Shown in pieces: positions 1 through 8,432 of a stretch of 64,000 bases of DNA. The stretch comes from DATKFM01 sp963810485 (GTDB lineage: Bacteria; Pseudomonadota; Alphaproteobacteria; Dongiales; Dongiaceae). Under the pieces are notes generated by a model. That model searched no databases, was not told where the DNA came from, and saw only the letters and a program-made list of their open reading frames with translations. Numbering within the stretch: the stretch's first letter is position 1; every line of letters begins with the position of its first letter. Made by a program: the position numbers and the translations under genes. The stretch covers positions 620,001-684,000 of the forward strand of contig CAWENQ010000004.1 in the NCBI GenBank assembly GCA_963810485.1. The letters are read 5' to 3'.

Positions 1-1
1 C

Positions 2-502
2 ATCGCCATCCTCACCGTTTCCGATACCCGCGGCGTGGCCGACGACAAATCCGGCCAGACGCTGAACGACCTCGTTACCAAGGACGGCCATCGCGTCGCC
101 GCCCGCGTCATCGTGCGCGACGATATCGCCGCCATCGTCAGCCAGCTCAATGCCTGGATCGCCGATCCCAGCATCGATGTGGTGATTTCCACCGGCGGCA
201 CCGGCGTCACCGGGCGCGACGTGACGCCGGAGGCCTTCAAGCAGGTCTATGAGAAGGAGATCGAGGGTTTCGGCGAGCTGTTCCGCTGGCTGAGCTACGA
301 GAAGATCAAGACCTCCACCATCCAGAGCCGGGCCACCGGCGGCGTGGCCGGCGGTACCTACTTGTTCGCGCTGCCGGGATCGCCCGGTGCTTGCCGCGAC
401 GGTTGGGAAGGCATCCTGCGCGCTCAGCTCGACAATAGGCACCGCCCCTGCAACCTGGTGGAGCTGATGCCCCGCCTGCAGGAGCATCTGAAGAGCGCCT
501 AG
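2..502 (+). CDS. moaB: MoaB/MogA-family molybdenum cofactor protein, 5' end missing
   Basis: This is the C-terminal 166 residues of a MoaB/MogA-type protein. The family binds molybdopterin and adenylylates it during molybdenum cofactor synthesis in the cytoplasm. The reading frame is open from the first bases of the window (ILTVSDTRG, then the DDKSG segment), so the true start lies upstream; a GTG at 35 is internal. The diagnostic nucleotide/pterin loop STGGTGVTGRD is present, followed by a PGSPGA segment near the C-terminus. The gene runs convergently into mutY with only four bases between the stop codons. Family assignment is firm. Whether it acts as MoaB or MogA cannot be decided from sequence alone. 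Confidence 0.9.
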   Translation: MAILTVSDTRGVADDKSGQTLNDLVTKDGHRVAARVIVRDDIAAIVSQLNAWIADPSIDVVISTGGTGVTGRDVTPEAFKQVYEKEIEGFGELFRWLSYEKIKTSTIQSRATGGVAGGTYLFALPGSPGACRDGWEGILRAQLDNRHRPCNLVELMPRLQEHLKSA

Positions 503-506
503 CCGC

Positions 507-1583
507 CTACAATTTCGCCAGGGCGTGGCGGACCACTTTCTTCATCAGCGTCGGCAGCGCGTGGTCGGAGAGCCGGTCCACCTGGCTCCAGACGCCCTTG
601 GATGCGGCGCCGCCGGCGGCTTTGCCGGCAATCACCATCATCTCGATATCGAAATGCGTGAAGCCATGGCGCACGACGCCATCCAGGAACCGCCAGCGGG
701 CCTTTGCCGGCGCCGATCCCAGCGCTTCCTCCACGGTCCAGGGATCTTCGCGCCAGGGCGTCGACGGCATCTCCATGAGGCCGCCCAATAGTCCCTCCTC
801 CGGCCGGCGCTGCAGCAGGATGGCGCCGTCGGGCCGGGTCAGCCAGAACACCACCGCATGCTTCTGCGGCCGGAACGGCTTCGGCGATTTGCGCGGCAGG
901 GTCTCGGCGATGCCCTGGCGCCGCGCGAGACAAGGCTCCTGCCACGGACAGATTATGCAGCGTGGTTTTCGCGGCGTGCAGATCGTGGCGCCCAGATCCA
1001 TGACCGCCTGAGCATAGTCGCCGGGCCGCTCCGCCGGCGTCAGCGCCGCCGCGAGGCGCCGCAATTCAGGCTTCGCCGCCGGCAGCGGCGTTTCCACCGC
1101 ATGCAGCCGCGCCATCACCCGCTCCACATTGCCGTCCATGACCGTGGCCTGACGGTCGAACGCAATGGCGGCGATGGCGGCCGCCGTGTAGGCGCCGATC
1201 CCCGGCAGTTTCAGCAATGCCTCCTCGCGCTCCGGAAAGCGCCCGCCCAACTCCCGGCTGACCACCTTGGCGCATTTATGAAGATTCCTGGCCCGGGCGT
1301 AGTAGCCCAGGCCCTGCCAAGCATGGAGCACGGCATCCAGATCGGCTCGCGCCAAGTCATGCACCGTGGGCCAGCGCGCCAGAAAGTCCCGGAAGTAGGG
1401 CCCCACGGTGACCACCGTGGTCTGCTGCAGCATGATCTCGCTGAGCCACACGCGGTAAGGCTCGGTCCGCCCGCCCGCCGGCGCGCGCCAGGGCAGGCTG
1501 CGCCGGTGGCGGTCGTACCAAGTCAATAGCAGGGCCGGCAAATTCGCGGTCTTTGTGGCGGTCTTGGCGTGGCGGCGGGACAT
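507..1583 (-). CDS. mutY: A/G-specific adenine DNA glycosylase MutY
   Basis: MutY removes adenine mispaired with 8-oxoguanine, limiting G:C to T:A mutations. The 358-residue protein has the full set of marks: the helix-hairpin-helix LPGIGAYTAAAI near residues 126-137, catalytic Glu49 (in SEIMLQQT) and Asp150 (in VMDGNVERV), and a 4Fe-4S cluster motif at Cys202, Cys209, Cys212 and Cys218 with the expected C-x6-C-x2-C-x5-C spacing. The C-terminal third is the NUDIX-like domain that recognises 8-oxoG. It is divergent from the DUF721 gene, with about 70 bases between the starts. Length is normal for the family and nothing appears damaged. Confidence 0.97.
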   Translation of the reverse strand: MSRRHAKTATKTANLPALLLTWYDRHRRSLPWRAPAGGRTEPYRVWLSEIMLQQTTVVTVGPYFRDFLARWPTVHDLARADLDAVLHAWQGLGYYARARNLHKCAKVVSRELGGRFPEREEALLKLPGIGAYTAAAIAAIAFDRQATVMDGNVERVMARLHAVETPLPAAKPELRRLAAALTPAERPGDYAQAVMDLGATICTPRKPRCIICPWQEPCLARRQGIAETLPRKSPKPFRPQKHAVVFWLTRPDGAILLQRRPEEGLLGGLMEMPSTPWREDPWTVEEALGSAPAKARWRFLDGVVRHGFTHFDIEMMVIAGKAAGGAASKGVWSQVDRLSDHALPTLMKKVVRHALAKL

Positions 1584-1657
1584 GATGGTCTCTAGGATAG
1601 GAACTCCGGTCGTGACAGGCCAGTTTGCCGGCGGCCAAAATCTAACTCCGGGTGCCG

Positions 1658-2158
1658 ATGGCCGAGAACGATACCGACCGTAAGACGAGTGACCGGAGCT
1701 GGCGCACCCAGAGCCTGGGCAGCCTGCTGCCGAAAGTGGCGCGGCCGGTGCTGGGTCGTCACGGACTCGCCGCCGGCGGCATCGTAGCCGACTGGCCGTC
1801 GATCGTTGGCGCGCAATTGGCGGAATGCTGCGTGCCGATGCGGCTGGCCTTCCCCCCGGGCGAGCGATCGGCGGGCACGCTGCATCTGCGGGTACAGGGT
1901 TCGCTGGCGCTGGAGCTGCAGCATCTGGAGCCGGTGGTGTTGGAGCGAATCAACAGTTACTTCGGCTACCGGGCCGTGGTCAGGCTGCGCATCCAGCAGG
2001 GGCCGGTGCCAAGACCGGCGCGGCGGAAATCACCTCCCGTAATGGTCAACAGTGAAGACCCCGCAGTCGATGCACAGGTCGACACCATCGCCGACGAGGA
2101 ACTCAGGCATCGCCTCGGACAATTCGGCCGTGCGTTGAAGGCCCGCAAACCTTTGTGA
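1658..2158 (+). CDS. DUF721 (DciA-like) domain protein
   Basis: A 166-residue protein with the DUF721 fold signature: a basic N-terminus, the segment GGIVADWPSIVG, then the strand-rich part with LHLRVQGSLALELQH and the closing INSYFGYRAVVRLRI. DUF721 includes DciA, which helps load the replicative helicase in bacteria lacking DnaC/DnaI; in Alphaproteobacteria members lie between mutY and dsbA/smc, as here. Helicase loading is therefore inference from the family. The ATG at 1658 is preferred over the in-frame GTG at 1652. The C-terminal 50 residues are charged and look disordered. It is divergent from mutY and precedes the DsbA-like gene by about 120 bases. Confidence 0.8.
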   Translation: MAENDTDRKTSDRSWRTQSLGSLLPKVARPVLGRHGLAAGGIVADWPSIVGAQLAECCVPMRLAFPPGERSAGTLHLRVQGSLALELQHLEPVVLERINSYFGYRAVVRLRIQQGPVPRPARRKSPPVMVNSEDPAVDAQVDTIADEELRHRLGQFGRALKARKPL

Positions 2159-2282
2159 CAATTAAGGTTTACGGCTTGCCGCAATTTCTCCCGAGCGGTC
2201 ACGGCATTGCATCCAGCAACGAATCCTGCCACATAGCCGCCATCAAATCGGGCTGTAACGGCAGCCTTGGAGGGCAGCAGTA

Positions 2283-3206
2283 ATGAACAGGTCCGTCGCG
2301 ATAATCGTGGCGCTTGTGGTGGTCGCCGGCGCGGGTGTTGCCGCCTACATCAACTTCGGCGACCGCGGCCCGGCAACCGAGACCGCCGCCGCGCCAACCG
2401 AGACCGCGACACCACCGGCAACGCCGCCAGCGACGACAACCACGGAGAGCAGTGCCGCGGCGGCCACCGCACCCGCAGCGACGACGGAGACGCCAGCGGC
2501 CGCGACCTCTGAAACATCTTCGAGCGCTGAGACGAATGCTCCATCAGCACCGTCGACCGATAGTTCCGGTGCGGCGACGACGGCCGCCGACGCCACCTCA
2601 TCTTCCACCGCGCCGGCTCAGACCGCGGCGACGACTGCGCCTGTCCAGCCAGTCATCACACCCGAAGACCATGTTCTCGGCAGCGCCGACGCGCCGGTGA
2701 CGATCGTCGAGTATGCGTCGATGACCTGTCCGCATTGCGCGGCGTTCCATGCGGAGTCGATGCCGAAGCTGAAATCGGAATTCATCGACAAGAACCAAGT
2801 GCGCCTGGTCTTTCGTCCTTTCCCGCTCGATCGGCTGGCGCTGCGCGCTTCGCTGATGGCAGAATGCGCGCCGGGTGACACCTACTTCGTCCTCCTCGAC
2901 AAGCTGTTCGCGACTCAGAAAGAATGGATCCAGGCGGCAAATCCGCTGGATGCGCTGCGCGCGCTTGGCAAGGAAGCAGGCATCGAGGAAAGCAAGATCG
3001 ATGCTTGCATGACCGATGAAAAGGCAATCGACAGGATTGCCGCGAACTACAAGGACGCGGTCGATGTCCATGGCGTCAATTCGACGCCAAGCTTCATCAT
3101 CAACGGCACGAAGTATGCCGGCGCGCTGCCGTTCGACGATTTGACGAGCGGCGAGACTCCGGTGAGCGGCCTCTCCACCATCATTCGCGAGCTTCTGCCG
3201 AAGTAG
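2283..3206 (+). CDS. DsbA-family thiol:disulfide oxidoreductase with long Ala/Thr/Glu linker
   Basis: A predicted periplasmic, membrane-anchored DsbA-like oxidoreductase of 307 residues. Residues 5-22 form an N-terminal membrane anchor or signal. Residues about 28-128 are a low-complexity Ala/Thr/Ser/Glu/Pro stretch. The thioredoxin fold follows, with the CPHC active site at 149-152 and the cis-proline of STPSF at 269. The catalytic domain resembles the alphaproteobacterial DsbA copies encoded just before smc. A strong GGAGGG ribosome site lies 7-12 bases before the ATG. Substrates are unknown. Oxidase activity is more likely than isomerase because of the monomeric layout, but that is inference. 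The unusually long linker is the odd feature. Confidence 0.9.
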   Translation: MNRSVAIIVALVVVAGAGVAAYINFGDRGPATETAAAPTETATPPATPPATTTTESSAAAATAPAATTETPAAATSETSSSAETNAPSAPSTDSSGAATTAADATSSSTAPAQTAATTAPVQPVITPEDHVLGSADAPVTIVEYASMTCPHCAAFHAESMPKLKSEFIDKNQVRLVFRPFPLDRLALRASLMAECAPGDTYFVLLDKLFATQKEWIQAANPLDALRALGKEAGIEESKIDACMTDEKAIDRIAANYKDAVDVHGVNSTPSFIINGTKYAGALPFDDLTSGETPVSGLSTIIRELLPK

Positions 3207-3254
3207 ATCGCAGACACAACGTCATCACGGCGCCATTAAGCGCGGAGTCAGAAT

Positions 3255-6200
3255 TTGGTCAGCTTCAACAAGCTTCGTCTCGTCGGTTTCAAATCCTTCG
3301 TCGATTCCACCGAACTGCTGATTGAGCCGGGTCTGACGGGCATCGTCGGGCCGAACGGCTGCGGCAAGTCGAACTTGGTGGAAGCGCTGCGCTGGGCCAT
3401 GGGCGAGACTTCCGCCAAGCAGTTGCGCGGCGGCGAGATGGACGACGTGATCTTCAGCGGCAGCACCACGCGGCCAGGCCGCAATGTCGCCGAAGTCATG
3501 CTGCTTCTGGATAACAGCGACCGCAAGATGCCGTCGCAGTTCAACGACAACGATCTTCTGGAGATAACCCGCCGCATCGAACGCGGCGCGGGTTCGTCCT
3601 ATGTGGTCAACGGCAATGAAGTGCGCCAGCGCGACGTGCAATTGCTGTTCGCCGATTCCGCCACCGGCGCCCATTCCACCGCGCTGGTCAGCCAGGGCCG
3701 CGTCGGCGCGATCATCAACGCCAAGCCGACCGACCGACGCTCATTGCTGGAGGAAGCCGCAGGAATCACCGGCCTGCATTCGCGCCGTCATGAGGCGGAG
3801 CTTCGCCTGCGCGCCGCGGAAGCCAACCTCTCGCGGCTGGACGATGTGATCGTCACGCTGGAAAGCCAGTTGCAGACCCTGAAGAAGCAGGCGCGGCAGG
3901 CGTCGCGCTACCGCAACATCGCCGACCAGATCCGCAGGGTCGAAGCGACGCTGTTGAATATCCTCTGGCGCGATGTGGTGGCACGGCGCGCCGCCGCCCA
4001 AGCCGAAATGCAGGAAGCCGAGGCGAGCGTGGTCGATCTGACCGGCAAGGCCGCTGCGGCCGCCAGTCGTCAGGGCGAGATTGCCGCCGACCTGCCCGAC
4101 CTGCGCGATGCGGAGGCCGCCGCCGCCGCCGAGCTGCAGAGGTTGACCATCGCGCGCGAGTCCCTCAATCAGGAGGAGGCGCGGGTCAATGCGGCGCGTA
4201 CAGAAGCATCTCAGCGCCTGACGCAAGTGCTCGGCGATATCGGCCGCGCCGGCGCGCTGATTGAAGACGCAAAGGCGAACGACGCGCGGCTGCAAAGTGA
4301 GCATGACGAACTGACCGCCGCGGCCGCAGCCGAAGCGGGCGCCGCATCGACCGCCGGTGAAGAGGTGACGGCCGCGCAGGCCGCCGTCGATGCCAGCGAG
4401 GCGACGCTCGCTGGCCTGCTTAACGATATCGCCTCGGGCGAGGCCCTGGAGCGCGCGACCCGGCAGCGGATCGCGGAACTGGAAGACCGGCTGGAGCGTT
4501 TGCGGCGCCGGTCCGCGGAGATTGCCGAAGAGCGCGCGCGGCTGGAAGCCGCATCGACCGATCATACCGCCCTGGATGTCGCCCGCCGTGCGCTGGCCGA
4601 GCGCCAGGCCGATCTGGACGGATTGCAGAATCAGGCCACCGATCTGGAACAGGCGCGGGCCGCTGCGACCCAGGCTGAATCGAGCGCCCGCAGCCGCTGG
4701 CAGGAACTCGCTGAATCCCGCGCGCAGCTCTCCGCCGAGCAGCGCACCCTGGCGAAGCTCCTGACCGCCAATCAGTCGGATCTCTGGCCGCCGATCCTCA
4801 ATGACGTGACCGTCGCAGCAGGATATGAGGCGGCGCTGGGCGTGGCGCTGGGCGATGATCTTACGGCATCCGCCGCCGCCGGCGCGCTGATCCGCTGGGA
4901 AGCCCTGCCGCCGTTGGAAAACGCACTGCCGCTGCCTGAGGGAGCGGCCCCGCTGTCGCAGTTCGTTCAAGGTCACAAGGCGCTGCAACGCCGCCTGAGC
5001 CAGATCGGCGTGGTGGAAACCGAGGCCGAAGGCAATCGCCTGGCAGCCTCCCTGGCCCAGGGCCAGCGGTTGGTGACTCGTCATGGCGCTCTCTGGCGCT
5101 GGGATGGATTCCGCGTCGAAGCCGGCGCGACGACCGCCGCCGAAACCCGTCTGAAGCAGAGGGCGCGGCTGAACGAGGTGGAAACGGAGCTTGCGTCGGT
5201 GGAACGCCAAGCGGCCGAAGCCGAGAGCAAGCATCAGGAGGCCCGCAGCGGCGCCGAAGCCGCGGAAATGGCCGCCCGGCAATGGCGCGACGGGCTGCAA
5301 TCCGCGCTGCGGGCCATCGAACAGGCGCGCAGCGCCTTCGATACCGCCACCAACGCCGCCGCCGCGACGGTATCGCGCCTGGCGACCTTGGAGGAAATGT
5401 CGGCCGGCGCTGTGCGCGATATCGGCGACTCCGAGACAGCCTTGGCTGCGGTGCGCAAGGATGCCCATGCCATTCCGGATCTCCTGGCCCTGCAGGCTTC
5501 CGCCAGCGAGGCGCGCAGCAAGCTGAGCGACCTGCGCACCCAGCTCATCGACCGCCGCAGCACCCATGACCGGCTGGAGCGCGAGGCCGAGGCCCGCCGC
5601 CGGCGCCTGACGGCGATCGCCGGGGAGCGGCAGTCCTGGATGGACCGGCTGCAATCCGCCGAGCAGCAGAACAAGCTGTTGGACGAGCGCCGGATCGCCG
5701 TCGAGGCGGAGATCGAGGCCTTGACCAAGCGGCCGGCGGAGATCGCCGAGCAGCGCGGCAAGGTGAACGAGCTGATCGACACGGCCACGGTGAAGCGCCG
5801 CGAGGCCGCCGATCGTCTGGCGGAAACCGAGACCCGCCTGGCCGAAGCCGTCCGGCAGCTGAAGTCGGCCGAGCATGACCTGGCGGAGGCGCGGGAGAAT
5901 CGCGTGCGCGCCGAAGGCCATGTGGCACAGGTGGAAGAAGCCGCCCAGGGTCTGGAAGCCCGCATTCGCGACCGCCTGGACTGCACGCCGGAAGAGACCG
6001 CCGGGATCGCCGAACTGGATGAAGGCGAGATGCCCGAACGGGACGCCATCGAGGCCAAGCTGCTGCGGCTGACCCGGGAGCGCGACAATATGGGCCCGGT
6101 CAATCTCCGCGCCGAGACTGAGGCGACGGAAGTCGAACAGCAGATCGCCGGCCTCCAGTCGGAGCGGTCGGACCTGGTGAACGCCATCGCCCGCCTGCGC

Positions 6201-6716
6201 AGCGGCATCCAGAGCCTGAACCGGGAAGGCCGGGAACGGCTGCTGGCGGCCTTCGAGCTGGTCAACAATAACTTCCAGAAGCTTTTCACCCGCCTCTTCG
6301 GCGGCGGCCATGCCCATCTGAAGCTGACCGAGTCCGAGGACCCGCTGGAGGCTGGCCTGGAGATCATGGCCAGCCCGCCGGGCAAGCGGTTGCAGGTCAT
6401 GTCGCTGCTGTCGGGCGGCGAGCAGGCCCTGACCGCCCTGTCCCTGCTGTTCGCGGTGTTCCTCACCAATCCGGCGCCGATCTGCGTGCTGGACGAGGTG
6501 GACGCGCCGCTGGATGACGCCAATGTGGACCGCTTCTGCACCCTGGTGGAGGAGCTGGCTCACTCCACTTCCACCCGCTTCCTGGTCATCACCCACCACC
6601 GCATGACCATGGCGCGGATGGACCGGCTGTTCGGCGTCACCATGGCCGAGCGCGGGGTGTCGCAACTGGTGTCCGTCGACCTGCAGCGGGTGACCGAACT
6701 GAAGGCCATCGCCTAG
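3255..6716 (+). CDS. smc: Chromosome segregation ATPase SMC
   Basis: Structural maintenance of chromosomes protein, the ATPase arm of bacterial condensin, which organises and segregates the nucleoid with ScpA and ScpB. The 1153-residue product has the standard order: N-terminal half-ATPase with Walker A GPNGCGKS at 32-39, a long coiled coil, a hinge around residues 500-650, the returning coiled coil, and the C-terminal half-ATPase with signature LSGGEQ at 1052-1057 and Walker B VLDE at 1078-1081. I chose the TTG start at 3255 because it places the conserved F-x-K-L-R-L-x-G-F-K-S-F opening at the N-terminus and a GGAG lies just upstream. No ATG fits. ScpA and ScpB are not in this window. Confidence 0.98.
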   Translation: MVSFNKLRLVGFKSFVDSTELLIEPGLTGIVGPNGCGKSNLVEALRWAMGETSAKQLRGGEMDDVIFSGSTTRPGRNVAEVMLLLDNSDRKMPSQFNDNDLLEITRRIERGAGSSYVVNGNEVRQRDVQLLFADSATGAHSTALVSQGRVGAIINAKPTDRRSLLEEAAGITGLHSRRHEAELRLRAAEANLSRLDDVIVTLESQLQTLKKQARQASRYRNIADQIRRVEATLLNILWRDVVARRAAAQAEMQEAEASVVDLTGKAAAAASRQGEIAADLPDLRDAEAAAAAELQRLTIARESLNQEEARVNAARTEASQRLTQVLGDIGRAGALIEDAKANDARLQSEHDELTAAAAAEAGAASTAGEEVTAAQAAVDASEATLAGLLNDIASGEALERATRQRIAELEDRLERLRRRSAEIAEERARLEAASTDHTALDVARRALAERQADLDGLQNQATDLEQARAAATQAESSARSRWQELAESRAQLSAEQRTLAKLLTANQSDLWPPILNDVTVAAGYEAALGVALGDDLTASAAAGALIRWEALPPLENALPLPEGAAPLSQFVQGHKALQRRLSQIGVVETEAEGNRLAASLAQGQRLVTRHGALWRWDGFRVEAGATTAAETRLKQRARLNEVETELASVERQAAEAESKHQEARSGAEAAEMAARQWRDGLQSALRAIEQARSAFDTATNAAAATVSRLATLEEMSAGAVRDIGDSETALAAVRKDAHAIPDLLALQASASEARSKLSDLRTQLIDRRSTHDRLEREAEARRRRLTAIAGERQSWMDRLQSAEQQNKLLDERRIAVEAEIEALTKRPAEIAEQRGKVNELIDTATVKRREAADRLAETETRLAEAVRQLKSAEHDLAEARENRVRAEGHVAQVEEAAQGLEARIRDRLDCTPEETAGIAELDEGEMPERDAIEAKLLRLTRERDNMGPVNLRAETEATEVEQQIAGLQSERSDLVNAIARLRSGIQSLNREGRERLLAAFELVNNNFQKLFTRLFGGGHAHLKLTESEDPLEAGLEIMASPPGKRLQVMSLLSGGEQALTALSLLFAVFLTNPAPICVLDEVDAPLDDANVDRFCTLVEELAHSTSTRFLVITHHRMTMARMDRLFGVTMAERGVSQLVSVDLQRVTELKAIA

Positions 6717-6773
6717 GGCGGAAAGACCATAGTTTTCAGGGATTTCGCCGCCTTCGCGCGGCGCCCCGTCGCC

Positions 6774-6802
6774 TTGACAGCCCTGGGGGTCGCCCCTATG
6801 TT
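6774..6802 (+). promoter_or_regulatory. Sigma-70-type promoter of the atp operon
   Basis: TTGACA at 6774-6779 and TATGTT at 6797-6802 are separated by exactly 17 bases. This close match to the housekeeping consensus ends about 54 bases before the atpI start. It is the obvious transcription start for atpI-atpB-atpE-atpF'-atpF. A short GC-rich palindrome lies between smc and this promoter, but without a T-run I do not call it a terminator. Confidence 0.75.
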
Positions 6803-6856
6803 GCGCGCCGGTTGCGGCGGGGGCTGCAGGGGTTGTAGCAACGTCGCATCAGGCCA

Positions 6857-7195
6857 ATGACCGAGGGAAATTCCCCTTCGCCCGAGAGTGATTTCGACGC
6901 CCGCTTGCGCCGCCTGAAAGAGCAGGTTCGCGAGGAACGTGGCGACGATGGGCAGCGCGATGGCGCGCCGCTCTCCTCAGGCGGATGGGCGATGAAGCTC
7001 TCGGTGGAATTGGCGGCGGGTCTCCTGGTCGGGGGCGGGATCGGCTGGTTCCTGGACTATCTCATGGGAACCAAGCCGTTGATGCTGATCCTGTTCTTCA
7101 TCCTCGGCGGCGCGGCCGGCATGTGGACGGTGTACAAGTCGTCGATGGAGCAGATGAAGCGATCTGCGCTCGACGACGACAGGAAGCAGAAATAG
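6857..7195 (+). CDS. atpI: ATP synthase protein I (AtpI)
   Basis: A 112-residue inner-membrane protein and first gene of the F0 cluster. AtpI assists assembly of the c-ring and has been linked to Mg2+ or Ca2+ transport in some bacteria; it is not a structural subunit of the enzyme. The sequence shows a charged cytoplasmic N-terminus, then two membrane segments (about residues 46-66 and 72-92) separated by the short MGTKPL loop, and a basic tail. The motif GGGIGWFLD in the first helix is typical. The assignment rests on both this pattern and position immediately before atpB. Confidence 0.9.
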   Translation: MTEGNSPSPESDFDARLRRLKEQVREERGDDGQRDGAPLSSGGWAMKLSVELAAGLLVGGGIGWFLDYLMGTKPLMLILFFILGGAAGMWTVYKSSMEQMKRSALDDDRKQK

Positions 7196-7238
7196 CGGAG
7201 CGCTTCGCCGGCGCGGCCGCAAAACTCGGGGATCGAAC

Positions 7239-8060
7239 GTGGCGGAAGGTCATAGCCCACTCGAACAATTTCTCGTCACGCGCATCGCCGAAATCTGTAT
7301 CGGCGGCGATGATCCAAACCCCAGCGATGGTGTGTTCCAGTGCGTCGGCGGTCTCGACGCTTCATTCACGAATGCCTCGCTGTTCATGCTGATCGCCGTG
7401 GCGCTGATCACCCTCTTCCTTGTGTTCAGCATGCAGGGGCGCTCGCTGATACCGACGCGGTGGCAGTCGATGGCGGAACTCAGTTACGAGTTCATCGCCA
7501 ACATGATCCGCGACAATGTGGGTTCGGAAGGCAAGAAGTACTTCCCCTTCATTTTCTCGCTCTTCATGTTCATCCTCTTCTGCAATCTGATCGGGATGAT
7601 CCCTTATACCTTCACCGTCACCAGCCACATCATCGTCACCTTTGCGCTGGCCTTCGTCGTCTTCATCGGCGTGACGATCATCGGCTTCGCGCGCCACGGC
7701 ACCCACTATCTCCGGCTGTTCGTGCCTGCGGGCGTGCCGCTGCCGCTGCTGTTCCTGCTGGTGCCGATCGAGGTGCTGTCCTACCTGATCCGCCCCGTCA
7801 GCCTGTCGGTCCGACTTTTCGCCAACATGACCGCCGGCCACACCATGCTGAAGGTGTTCGGCGGCTTCGTGGTCACGCTGCTGGGACTGCTCGGCGGCAC
7901 CGCCGGACTTGTGGGCATCGGCGTCGTCGGAAGCATTGCCGCGCTGGCCTTCACGGTCGCGCTGACCGGCCTGGAAGTCGGTATCGCGCTGCTGCAGGCC
8001 TATGTGTTCACCATCCTCACCTGCATCTATCTCAACGATGCAGTGCATATGCATCACTGA
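7239..8060 (+). CDS. atpB: F0F1 ATP synthase subunit a
   Basis: Subunit a forms the two proton half-channels against the c-ring in the inner membrane. The 273-residue protein has several clear membrane helices. The essential stator arginine is Arg192, in the segment SLSVRLFANMTAGH, corresponding to Arg210 of E. coli. The C-terminal helix with the LTGLEVGIALLQAYVF segment is also canonical. The start is GTG at 7239, which gives the N-terminus MAEGHSPLEQF common to alphaproteobacterial subunit a. It follows atpI by 43 bases and precedes atpE by 34, so all are one transcript. Confidence 0.97.
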   Translation: MAEGHSPLEQFLVTRIAEICIGGDDPNPSDGVFQCVGGLDASFTNASLFMLIAVALITLFLVFSMQGRSLIPTRWQSMAELSYEFIANMIRDNVGSEGKKYFPFIFSLFMFILFCNLIGMIPYTFTVTSHIIVTFALAFVVFIGVTIIGFARHGTHYLRLFVPAGVPLPLLFLLVPIEVLSYLIRPVSLSVRLFANMTAGHTMLKVFGGFVVTLLGLLGGTAGLVGIGVVGSIAALAFTVALTGLEVGIALLQAYVFTILTCIYLNDAVHMHH

Positions 8061-8094
8061 AACCAACCTCGGACGAAACGAAAGGACTACAATC

Positions 8095-8322
8095 ATGGAA
8101 GCAGATGCCGCAAAGCTGATCGGCGCCGGTCTTGCCACCATCGCCCTCGCGGGCGTGGGCGTGGGTATCGGAAACATCTTCGGCAGCTTCGTCTCCGGCG
8201 CGCTGCGCAATCCGGCCGCCGCGCCGAAAGTGTTCGGCAACGTGCTGCTGGGCTTCGCGCTCACGGAGGCCATCGCGCTGTTCGCGCTGCTGATCGCGCT
8301 GCTGCTGCTGTTCGTGTTCTAA
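8095..8322 (+). CDS. atpE: F0F1 ATP synthase subunit c
   Basis: The 75-residue proteolipid subunit that forms the rotating c-ring. It is a helical hairpin: helix one with the glycine-rich GVGVGIGNIFG run, the polar loop RNPAAAP, and helix two carrying the proton-binding carboxylate Glu58 (ALTEAI). Alphaproteobacterial c subunits use Glu in this position. The Gly-x-Gly-x-Gly motif and the glutamate give no hint of sodium specificity. A GAAAGGA ribosome site sits about 10 bases before the ATG. A longer in-frame open stretch begins upstream inside atpB, but the ATG at 8095 gives the family-standard length. Confidence 0.98.
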   Translation: MEADAAKLIGAGLATIALAGVGVGIGNIFGSFVSGALRNPAAAPKVFGNVLLGFALTEAIALFALLIALLLLFVF

Positions 8323-8381
8323 GGCCCTGCCGGCGGCCTCAGGGACGGCCGGCGCGGGATCAATCGGACAAGGACAGCGGC

Positions 8382-8413
8382 GAATGCCGGCCCGGCTAGG
8401 GGCGCCGGCATTC
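8382..8413 (+). promoter_or_regulatory. Intercistronic hairpin between atpE and atpF'
   Basis: A perfect 10-base-pair inverted repeat (GAATGCCGGC at 8382-8391 and its complement at 8404-8413) with a 12-base loop lies in the 110-base gap between atpE and atpF'. There is no following T-run, so it is not a simple terminator. Stable structures after atpE are known in some atp operons to protect or process mRNA so that many more c subunits are made. That role is inference here. Confidence 0.5.
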
Positions 8414-8432
8414 CCGCCGACGGAGTATCGAG

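Noticed and set aside
3741..6665. 974-residue open frame antisense to smc
   Set aside because: Fully inside the smc gene on the opposite strand, with no known domain and the Ala/Gly/Arg-rich composition of a frame shadow in GC-rich coding DNA.
6721..6765. Possible terminator after smc
   Set aside because: The palindrome CGCCGC/GCGGCG has no T-run and only six base pairs.
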